Shown here: positions 29,101 through 40,800 of the stretch, one piece after another
Layout: every line of letters begins with the position of its first letter
Position numbering within the stretch: the stretch's first letter is position 1
Source: Montifringilla adamsi
Lineage: Eukaryota > Chordata > Aves > Passeriformes > Passeridae
Direction: 5' to 3'
DNA length: 64,000 nucleotides
NCBI GenBank assembly: GCA_017590115.1
Contig: JAGGNK010013558.1
Location: 10,281,752 to 10,345,751, forward strand
Notes under the pieces: generated by a model
The model's database searches: none
Told to the model about the DNA's origin: nothing
Seen by the model: only the letters and a program-made list of their open reading frames with translations
Made by a program: the position numbers and the translations under genes

Positions 29101-32100
29101 TGAGCACTATGACCTCTGAAAAATCACCGGAGGTCTTTGAGGAACCTCAAGCATGGATTGTAAAAATTCCTGAGGAACAATGCAGCTCTTGGGAGGAGGC
29201 ATGAGTTAACATTTTGACAAATTACCAAACACTCTGTAACTAGCATTGTAATTCTCCAATATCCACAATAGAAATCAGGTATTTTAGTTACTCCTTTCAA
29301 GTGCAGTGATTCAGGAAGTAAATACATATTGTATGTAGTGTCTGCATTGGTAGGGATCTGTACAGCTGCTCCATCCCAGCTGGCTGGGCAGCACTCCTGT
29401 CACTAGGAGCAATGGGAAGCACAGTTTGGTTGTCTGGCTGGCTCCAGATAAAGTCCAGCCTGGCTTATCTGCTTCAGCTTTTTGTTTTATCTGGTGGAGC
29501 AGCAGAGCTGGGGCAGCAGCAGCTCTAGGACTGGACGAGGACAAGGAGGCAGCAGCAGTCTCTGTGGAGGGAAGAGGAAGTGGCAGTGCACAATGTGGCA
29601 AAGGCAGGAGAAACAAGGGGTACTGGGGGTTTCTGCACTGTCCTTGAGGGCTGTGCAGCTTTAAGCGATGCAGAGAATTGTTACTAGTCTGAGGTTAAAC
29701 TGGCTGTAACTGGCCTTTGAGAGCATGGCATTATTCTGCAGTGTTTCTTGGGTGGCTGTGTATGCTAAATGGGCCAGAGTGTGTTGCTATCTTCAGGGTC
29801 TCAGTGGTGTTCTGGTGCTTTGCTCCCCAGCACAACGAGGAGAGGATTGTATGTGATAACAACAGCTTCCTTTTTCCCACAGTTATGCAAATTAGCTATT
29901 TTAAAGAGATTAAAGAAGTAGAAGGAGGGGAGGTGTGTATGTTTCTTTTTTTAAAGGTTGGATCTGATTATGCTTCTTTTTCACCCTGCAGTGCTGCAGG
30001 GTGTGGCTGCACTGAATGCTAAAATAACAAAATGTGGTGCTGTCTCCCATATTAAAAATACCTAGATGTAATTTATTAAACTAGTTAAAGTGCTCTTTCA
30101 TAAATCTAGGGCAAGCTTATTTTTTAAAAAAAGCTGCTTATTCAAAGCATGTCTTCTGAGAAGGTGATTCATCTAACAAGGTGCCTTGCTCCTGTGGGTT
30201 ACTCTCTTTTGAAGGTAGCTGTTTCAGTGCTGAATTCAGCTTTTGGCAGGTAGGTCTTGGGATTCCTCAGGAACACACTATCTGATGGGCAGTTTGCACC
30301 AGGTCTGTACTAAAGAGTAGAAGGGCTCTCTGCTCAAACACTGCAATTTAAGTCTCCTTATTTTGCATGGTGAGGTATAAATATGGAGTATGTATGCACA
30401 GGAATCTTAGTCCCAGTGAAAATCCCCAATTATACCACCTCTCTCTCACTTACTCTGTAATTATGAGGTGTAAGAATAAAAGAGCTACTACTTAGTTAGC
30501 ATCATTCTCTAACATGAATGGGTATGGCAGACACTTAATGTCTAGATGAAGTTATAAGAATGTGCAATATCTATGGTTTTGATTTATTGTAGACATATTT
30601 ATCAGATTCTCCACATTTATCCCAATAAATTTTCTAATCAGAGGTGATGCACTATTAGAGCTCAGTGTGTGCATCCTGAAAAGCAGTTTAAGAGTGTAGT
30701 ACTACTTTTCTTCACATGGGTCAGCGTTTTGGTTAGGGATGCTCCCTTAAAGTTGGCAATTATCACACCATTGGAAAGGAGTGCAGTTAAGAATCTTTTC
30801 CTTGTGATCTGTGCTAGGTTGGAAGTGCATATCTTCATTAAAAAATTGAGAGAAATTAAAACAGTAACCATACGATTTTCTGTGGGTTTAAGTCTAATGA
30901 TGTTATGAAGGACTAAACTGAAACCTTGTCAGTCTAAATGTTCTATAACCATCAATTCTGGTCAGAGTAAAACATTTTCATAATCTGTCATCTGAGGTAA
31001 ATGTGTTTATTGTTTTCTTGAAACAGTGAGAATCTGAAAGCAATAGCAAGTCCTGGAGAGAGAGAAACCCGATGGAAAAAGGAAGAAAATGTTACTTTCA
31101 CCCCTGTAACAGTTATCTTGTTTGTTGTCATCTGTTGTGTCATGCTCGTCTTACTTTATTTCTTCTACAAATGGTTAGGTAAGAAACAATGAATAATCTC
31201 CTTTGACTTACTTTCTACATGATATTATGAAGTGTTTAAGTCTAAAAAGCTAGATTTCTAAACTAAAATGAATGTAACTTTTTAAATTATTCTCTCCATG
31301 CGTGAGTTGAGGGTTGAAAGGATGCAGTTGCTATTTAAAGGAGAGGTTTCTTCAGCTTTCTTACAAAGACTGCCTTGACAGTGCTTTTTCTGATGAAGTC
31401 ATGTGGAAGAGAGGTGACTAATGATGAGCAAAAAAAATATATGAGTTATGTCAACATTCTTGGGAGGATGGCATTGACAGCCTAGTAGTGTTTAAAGTTT
31501 GCTTGATGGGAACGTTTTGTGCTAGTTGGAGCTTGATATTTGATTTTAGTTTTTTGGTGAGGATCTGGCTAGAAAGCAGTTCTGATACCTCTGAGTCAAG
31601 TTTTTGCTTGATGAGGACTTTGTCATGGCAGAGACACTCAGAATTCAGCATTTTCTGTACTCAGCTGACTATGGTCTCCAGTGACTGTTGAGCATTGCTC
31701 TAACTGTTAGCAGTTTATATTGTGGAATTATAGAATCCTCAAGGTTGAGGGAGACATTTAAGATCATCCAGTCTAGTTCTCTACTCAGTACTGTCACTGT
31801 AGCCCCTAAACCACATCACCAGTGCCAGTCCAGACACCTCTTGAACACAAAATATCAAATGTGTGTTATTGTGTTTATTTGCTTTTTTTTTTGTTGTTGT
31901 TGGTTTTTTTTGTTTTTTTTTTTGGCACTGATTCCTGTCCTCCTTGTTTTGATTTAGTTTATGTTATAATATCAGTCTTCTGCCTGGCATCTGCGATGAG
32001 CCTGTACAACTGTCTTGCAGCATTAATAGGACAAATCCCATTTGGGCAGTGCAGGTATTGTGCACCTTTCACTTACTAAAAATGAGAGGCTTCCCCTGGG

Positions 32101-34771
32101 TATTTTCTGGTTGCTACTCAAGGCAGCATGAAAATACAGGAACAGTTTGACAGATTGTTTCCTGTATGGTTTTAGAGTGTGTGATAGCTATGAAAGAAAA
32201 TTATAAGCTGCTTTAATAAATATTAAAGGTATCTGTAGCATAATGAACAGTTAAAATAGTTGTAGATTTGCTGCATTAACTTTATTTGAAAGCATTCTGT
32301 AGTAAAATTTGAAAGGCTCTGGATGGCTGGCTGAGCTTGGTTTTACAAAATTCTGGTTGTTCTGTCATGTGTGCTTATTTTGTTCATCAAGGAACTCTGT
32401 AAGGGGAGGATCCTGCACATTTGATCCTGTTTGGAGCAAGTACTGTGCTACAGGCAGCAGAGGAGTTGGGTTGAGAACACCTTGTCAGCTTAAGCATGTA
32501 TGATAGCAGAACCATGTGTCTTGGCTGTTGCAGGCTTTCTCTTTTAATTTAATTATTTTCTTTTAGGATTACATGTTCCAACAAAACCATTGAAGTGAGG
32601 CTTATTTTTCTTGCTATATTCTGCATAGCAGCAGCTGTTGTCTGGGCAGTATTTCGAAATGAAGATAGGTAAGTGGTGCACTCTGTCTTAAGAGTAAGGT
32701 GAATAATTTGTGTTAATGAACTTCCCAGCATACTACTAGTCCTGGAGTGCAGCATCCTTTTACACTCCAGTGCCAATTTCTAAAAAGTCATGAAAGTATT
32801 TTGAAGCTTAACAAGCATGGGAGTAATAGAGAACAAAGCAATGCAAATGAGCTGTGTGGTAATTTGAAGTTATAAAAAACTATGAAGATGAGGAAGAACT
32901 AGCTTGATTGCTAATGATTGCCACAGAAGAAAAGAGGTGCAGAATAGCATAGGGAATAGCTCTGCTCAGCAGTAGCTACAGCATGCCTGTGTTATCAACA
33001 CTGTTTCCAGCACAAATCCAAAACGTAGCCCTTACCAGCTATTGTGAAGAAAATCAGCTCTATCCCAGTCATTACCAGCACAGTTACCTGTTTATGATCA
33101 GAGGCTGGTATAAATTGACCATTTTGAAACTAGGACTTCTGTGGTTTTGGTAGCAGTAATTCTGAAGAACAAATTTCTTGCTTTCTGAAAAATTTTCCTT
33201 GCTAGTTCCAGAAAAATCTAGATTCCAGCAGCAGTTTGAACAACCTGTAAAAATGTTTTGGGTTTTTTTTTTCAGGTGGGCTTGGATTTTGCAAGATATT
33301 TTGGGAGTTGCTTTCTGCCTAAACTTCATTAAAACACTGAAAATGCCCAACTTTAAGGTACTGTAAGTTGCTTACCTTAAGGTAACATTCTACTGCCATG
33401 AATCTGCAAGTTTACTCTCAGGAAGTACTGTCTTTTCAATACGTAAGAAATATATGTTAAAAAACATAATCTTTACTATTTTTAATGATTATTAAAAGAA
33501 ACTAATCCTTTTCTAAATGTTATGCCAGATTAAAATACTGTAATGGTACCAGAATCTAGCTGTGTGATACTTCAAAACCCAAAGTAATATTTTCTTCTCT
33601 TTTTTTCTTGCCAGTCGTGTGTAATACTTCTAGGCCTCCTCCTTCTATATGATGTGTTTTTTGTCTTCATAACACCATTTATCACAAAGGTATGTCTGTG
33701 AATTTACTGCAAGAACAGAATTGTCTAGTCACTGGGAGAATATTTTTGTTTAACAGGTCAGTGTTTGCAATGTTCTCAAGGTGGAAAAGCTGATTTCCAT
33801 TTTTTCCCATGTAAGACAACAGTGGCCTAAATTTTTATGGCAATCACATGGTCAAAAGTAAACCATCCCCACTTAGTGTGAGGGATAGGGACAGTGTGAT
33901 CATCAGAAATTACTGCCCTCCAGTTTTTGTCCTTCTTTTGCTTTAAACACCCATTTATTGGAATATGCTCTAGTACTTTCTGCAGTGATCACTTGCCGTG
34001 TGGTATGAACTATGTGCAAGTGTTAACCCGCTTTTATTTTGAAGCGGAAAGCTGATGGCAGAAAAAGCTGACCTGTATTTATCTAATCAACATCTAGTGG
34101 ACTTGTTGTTTGGTGTTTTTTAACATTATTTTAGGCTGGACTACATGTTTTTATTGTCAAACAATGCAGTATAATACTGCACAATTCCAGAGCATTCCCT
34201 TTGATATTCAGGATTTTTCCAATCCTGAATCGTAAGTGGAAGTACAAGCAGTTTTTGTAAATGTAGTGTGAAAGTTTTGGTTCATTAAACCACTAACTTT
34301 TGAAAAATAACTTTAATTTCAGAATGGGGCAAGTATAATGGTTGAAGTTGCAGCTGGTCCCTTTGGAAACAGTGAAAAGGTATGAACAGTCGTTGTAATA
34401 CATGCAGCATTAAAGTACTGACTCTGTGTAGCTAATTTGTAGTGTGCTTTTCAGCATAACTTTCTCACAAAATATAGCCAGCTTCTGCTATTTTCTTATA
34501 AGTATTAAATGCCTGTTGACTTGGGTTTGATCCTAGAGTGATGGAAACTTGGTGGAAGTCCCTACTGAACGCTCAGCTCCCCATGAGAAAGTAAGGATTG
34601 TATTTCAGATACTGGATTTTTAAATTATTTCCTCTGAAAAGACTGTTCTTTTGGGGAAAACCTTACTGTCCAAATTTCTCTTTAGGGCCTGGATATCATT
34701 GATCAGTATTCTATAGTTAGGTAATAATCCAGATTTGTTACTCCTGTTACATGGTTAAATACTGTTTTAAC

Positions 34772-34802
<31 letters not shown>

Positions 34803-37800
34803 CATATTATTTGTAAATCTGAAATTCCAGCTTACAGTTGCCTTAAGCTTTATCTACTTTCTATGTTGGTTTCTGGTTTTTACTTCAGGTTCTACCTATT
34901 TTGAAGTCTGCATTAACGATAAATTAATTATATTTATACTGTTTATTAATTCAAGCAACCAGAAATATCCAGAAGACCAGAATGCTTTAGATGAGATTTA
35001 TGTGGCTTCTGAAATAATGTTTTCCAGTTACCCGTGGTAATTAGAGTGCCTAGACTTGAACACTCTGCGTCAACACTCTGTGACTTGCCCTTTTCATTGT
35101 TGGGTTTTGGAGACATTATTGTCCCAGGTGAGCAAATGTTGTTGGTAACTAACTTATGAATAAATATTTTGGGTTTTATTCTTAGCTGACTTGCAGAGTT
35201 TATTCACAGGGTAATTACTAAATCAAATGGAGCAGTTTGCCTTGATCAGTCAGTGCAGAATACAACAAAAGCCATAGTAGAAGAAAGCTCACTATGTTAT
35301 AGAATAATTAAATAGTGAAAGACTTTTTATTTTCTGTTGTACTGGATCGTGTAAATGCAAGTCCTGTAGGTAAATCCCATTGTAACTATTAACTAAATAT
35401 CATTAAAATCTCACAGAAAGCAAATATTCTGTGACTTCCTAGGATTTCCAGATCCTAGACTATGCAATTAGAGGTGATGTAATGTAAAATATTTTGCCAG
35501 GTTTTTCCATCTTTCTCAGAAGAGCTGAATTTGGTCATAATTGGAGTCTTGAGGAAATTACTTCAGTCAAGAATGTGCAGGCAAAATTGCTGAATGTTAA
35601 GAATGAGCATTAGAATCCTAGTGAAGAAATTAAAAATAGGTTGTTACTCTTCTGTATTAGAAAGCTGAAAATAGCACAATATAATTAGGTTGCTTGAAAA
35701 CCCCAAACCTCTAACTCCAAGCTTGCTTGGCTCATATTTCCATTATGGTTTTTGCTACATTTACTGTAGGATTTCTTAGACTCGTTCTTGCCTTTACAGA
35801 AAAAATACTGGAAGAAGATAAAATGCCATAATGGGAAGTCTTACTATAAATTATTTTATGCTGCTTTCATTTGGAAAACTGGGGAGAAAAAAAATCACGA
35901 CTAAACATTTAATTAATCCCTTTCCTTTTTTAACTTTTTTTCCCTTCAAGGGCTTCTGGTTGCTTATTGTCGAAGATTTGATGTTCAAACAAGATCATCT
36001 TCTATATACTACATTTCCTGCACAATAGGTAAATTGTGATATTTCAGCATGGTTGATCTTCATGGTAGCTTTTTAGAATGCAGATGTAGATGGTTTTCTT
36101 CAGGTAAGGTTCAGTGCTGTCAAGAATCTCTGTAGAAACTCTTTTTAGTGTGCCTACTTGTACTTGAGGTGACTGTTCTTTATGGCAGTGAGTTGCTTTG
36201 AGAAATCTTTCAAATATAGAGTGGCCTATCGTGTCTCTTCTTCAGTTATATTAACAAGGAAAATGCTGCTTAAAAAGAAATTGTCTTACTAAATGATTGA
36301 CCTAATCTAAAAATTCTCCTGTTCCTGATTGTGTATGTATGAATGTCTTTTTATAGCTTATGCTGTTGGCATGGTGCTGACTTTCATTGTTTTGGCACTG
36401 ATGAAGATGGGGCAGCCTGCCCTTCTCTATCTTGTACCATGTACACTCATCACGAGCTCCCTCGTTGCCTGGAGGCGCAAAGAAATGAAGAAATTTTGGA
36501 AAGGAAGCAGTTACCAGGTAGGCTGGAGGCCTTGAGTATTCTGTTGTTAGTTCCTTTGAGTATATGCTTCTCTGAGAACTTGGTAATAGGTCACCTGCAA
36601 ACAAGTTTTTGCAAGTTTTCCTGTGATTTTTTGGAGCTAATAAGGAAAAGTAGTTTTTACTCTTAGAAAATTGTAGTCTAGTGGTTGACATGGCAGAACA
36701 AAGCTCAAGGGAGATGAAATAGCTGGTTCAGTACTCAGGGAGGAAAAGTAGTTTGTTCTATTTACTTTGAAATGTTTTCTTGTATTCAAACATTCCCCAT
36801 CTGTCATCTTGATGTGGTATAATATGAGTCACTGAACTAAGCATGCAGACTCCAAACTGCACTAGTTCTGTATTAGAGACAGTTCCAAAAATTTGGTGAT
36901 CAACTTGAGCTTTAGAAACTTTTCATGCCTCACTGATGGCCTACATCATCAGGATTGTATGGAGCACTCCAGAACAGAATAGCTGGGTTGTGTAACTGTT
37001 TCCTATCACAGCACACACTATGGGCACACTGCCTTGAATATTCTGTATGACCCCCTTGGTTATGTCTAACACTACCCAGGAACTGCAGTTCTTAAAATCT
37101 CACCTGTTGACACGTGCACATTTTCCCTGATGTGGTTTGCTGTAGTAACTGGGTGTGCCAGTAACCCTTGTGAGCTGGCATTTATCAGACAGAGCAGTCT
37201 CAAGATTACTCTGTTTTGCTTGAGACCTAAGTTCAGTATTGTTTGAATTGAGGCACCATCACCTATACCTAGGGCATGTTGAACTTGCAGCTTGGATAGT
37301 CTGTTCTGGGAAAAGGTGGGTGTCAAGTTCATGGTGGATAGAAGGAGCTCCTGCTTTTTCAGGATTGGAAAGTTTAAGTGGATCAGTGGAAGTCAAGAGT
37401 AATTCTTGTAAAACTACAGGCACCAGCTCCTGTAGTATTACCAGCAAAATGCTACCTTTTGTTGATCTAATACACTACACCTGCTTCAGCTGGAGGTTGG
37501 CTTAGGTGTGTAATGACTCAGATTTTCAGCTTTAACTAAATACCCTGTCTTTTTGTTTACAAAATCAACTCCTCCTTTCATAGGTCCAGTGAATAGAAAT
37601 GTTCCTGTAGGTCAGAATGAATTCATGTTACTGTGCATGTATATATAAATTGGTGACTGTTTGCTATTCTAAAATAAACAAAGTCACATTTATGAAGCCC
37701 AGTAACTCTGGGTTTGTTGTGGGGAAAACACTTTGCAATTTATTTTCCTCACTTGAGTTTTGAGTAAGATTGGCCTAAGTAAATTTGGCAGGTCTCCTTA

Positions 37801-40800
37801 GCAACAAAAATTTCTTGCCCTTCTGGTAGCAAAACTCATACTTGAAAGAATTATGTTGCCATAGTAGTTATTTCATGTCCTTTCAACCAGTTTCTTGAAG
37901 GATTAAAACTAGTCTGAACTTCAGCTTGTTTTGAGTTAGATGCCTTCATTCCTAGCATAATTTAAAATGTTGATTTCAACCCCCCCACTCCACCATCCCT
38001 GAGTTAGACTTGTCTGTAACTGGGCCTGCAATTGAGCTCTGTGTAACTTTACTAACTTCTATTTTTCTGCAACTTTCTGAAGAATATTTTTATATTAATT
38101 TTTTATTCTCAGAGAGTTATTCAAGTTACACTCTTGAAAAGCTGCAAGGTTGATCTTTCTCATGTGTTGTCCTTCTTATCTAAAACTGTATTTTGAACTG
38201 TCCTTACTGAACTTACAAACATGCAAAAAAATCCAAGCAAACAAACAAAACCCCAAACAGCCCCAACTCATGCAGCACCAGGATTGAAATCTCCAGCTTT
38301 TAGTGCTCACTTTGGGGAGGAAAGATATGGAAAGGTGTCAGAAGACAATTTTTTTGCTGCATCAGTGATTGAGGCTCGGGCAGAGCTGCTCCATTGACAA
38401 GGGTGGCCAGACTTGTGTCTGAGGTTTGCTTTGCCCTCATGGGAACTGAAAAACTTTGTAGAGTTGTTAGAGCAAAGTGTCCTAAGAATAGGGGTAGAAG
38501 AGCATGGTACAGTGCATCAGGTGACTAAACCTCCTAACAATAGTCCATTAGTTACCTTTTTGGATTTTGGGGTTTTTCTGATTTTTTTGTTGGTTTTGTT
38601 GTATATGATTTTAATAATGGAATAAATTTTATTTAGGTATCGGACTCCTCCAGGACGCCTTTGCTACAAGGTGTGATTATGGCCTTCTTTTAATGCAACT
38701 TTATTAATCGTTTTACAGTTTCTTTTTTCTTCTTCTTCCCCTTCTGCTTCCTCTTTTCAGTCTTTTTTGCATCTACCTCTTATTTTTTTATAAATTACTC
38801 AATAGAAGAGGGTAGAACTGAAGACAAGGTACAAATCTGTGTTCATGCTTAGGTCTTCTGGGGTTTTTATTTTTTAAAGGAGTGTAGAAAAACATAATAT
38901 TAAGTAGCAATGAAGCTGTGATTCCTAAGCCTGAAGGCAGGCTCTGTATGCTTCTCTACTCTCCAGCTTCCCAAACCCTAGGACTGTCTTCAAATATTTG
39001 CAGTTGATGTTAGTTTCTCCTCTGTTACCTATATTGCATATATGTATATCCTTCACCTGGTTTTTCTGTGTCACTGCATAGATGTGAAGACCTACTTAGC
39101 GCTAAACAACAATTTTGTTGTCTTCTGTTACAACACTGAGCATTATAAATTTGCCTGTAGTAATCATGTCTGCAGCCCTTGTGTCACCCTCCTGCTGCGC
39201 AGTGTCCTTCATGCTGAGCTGTGAGCCCTGCTTGCCCTGGCTGGGAGCAGGGGCTGGGCCGGCTCTCGTGGCCTCCCTGCCGCAGCACGTCTGGGCTGTA
39301 GCGAGCTTTGACCTTTCTTGGCAGCAGCTCCTGACTGCTAACACTGATGGCATTTATGTTTGCTGTCCACACAGCTTGCAGAGAGCAGTGCAAGCTTTCA
39401 AATTTCAGCTTCTCGTGGAATTTAAGCATTTAAATATAATCTTGAATTATAGTTGCTGGAGTTCTACATCTATTTATAAAGTATGGGGTGTCTGCTCTGA
39501 AGACAGTTTGAGGTGGTGAATTCTGCCTGACTGTATCTTAAATTGTCAAATAAAAAGTACTTTTTTCATTAGCTCCTTTGTTCTAAGAAAGAGTACTTTA
39601 ACAATTTAAGTCTCATTAAAAAGCCTTAATAATAAAGAAATTATATATAAACCCAAGATGATATTAGGAAGTGGGAAGGGTTGAGTGCAAATTAAAAGCA
39701 GATGGCCAGACTATTTTTATAACTTAGAATTCTTCTGTCCTGCTGTGCTCACTCGAGTTCTTGGATAGGTTGGTTAAAATCACTTTTTTCGTTTCTACTT
39801 TATACGTATGACAAATACTTGACTCCCCAAGATAGCTCTGAGGTCCCATAATTCATAGCTGAGGTAATTTCTGTTTCTGCATAATGATGCAGTCTTAAAT
39901 TCTAGTTATGCTCTGTGTGGCTCTTTTATGGTGTAGTCTTGAGCTGTAAAGAGTTGCTGCACAGAAAACATTTTAACTATTCACTGAAGTGCAGAGATTT
40001 CTTGGAAGAGTAATGTGCTTACTTTCCTGCCATCTAACTGGCAGTATTGCTGCTGTGAAATGTAAAATAAAGGTTTATCTAGGTTTCTGAATTGCTTATA
40101 CTTCTCTGGATGCCTTCATGATAAGTTAATTTCATACTTATTTTCCAATTATTGAATTAATTTTAGAGTACTGTTTTTTGTATCAGTGCAATCTGTGAAA
40201 TAATTTTTGCCAAGTCATGGAAAATCTAGTGGCCTAATGCAACTTTGAAGTCTTCTACATGGAGTAGTCTTGAAACTTGTTGGAGTTTGTCAGTTTGAAG
40301 CATTTAGCACTTCTTATCTCTCTTTGAAGTAATAAATCTACAGATTTGCCACTGGCATGTTATACAGCATGCACCTGCTATTTAGTAAGTTGTATAATCA
40401 CATTTTTAGATACTTGAAAATTCATCATAACTGGGAGTTGTTAAGAATTCCATGAATGCAACATTATTGCCATGAATCTTGCAAGCAACTGTGTGCATAG
40501 GTACTGTGTGCTCTTACAGAGAGAGATTTGTACTGCCATTTCTAGTTTGGCTCTGTGAAAGTGTTTTTTTTGTGGGGGGTGAGTTTGCTGATTTTAGTTC
40601 TTAATGATTCACCATGTTAGTAGATAGGTTAAACAAAAATGGTTTAGTTACAAAGCTGTCTTAACACCTCCCCCTTAAAAACTGTCAGAAATTCAGGTGT
40701 GAGAGCAAAACTTCTGTTTCCTCCACTTCAAAGATGTTCATGAGCTCTCCACAATGTACAGTCAGATTGCTTTGCCTCATTCTTTAGCTTAAAACAGCAG

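Noticed and set aside
39115..39519. 134-codon open frame in SPPL2A intron 15
   Set aside because: It does not continue the SPPL2A frame through a recognisable acceptor and shows no family resemblance.
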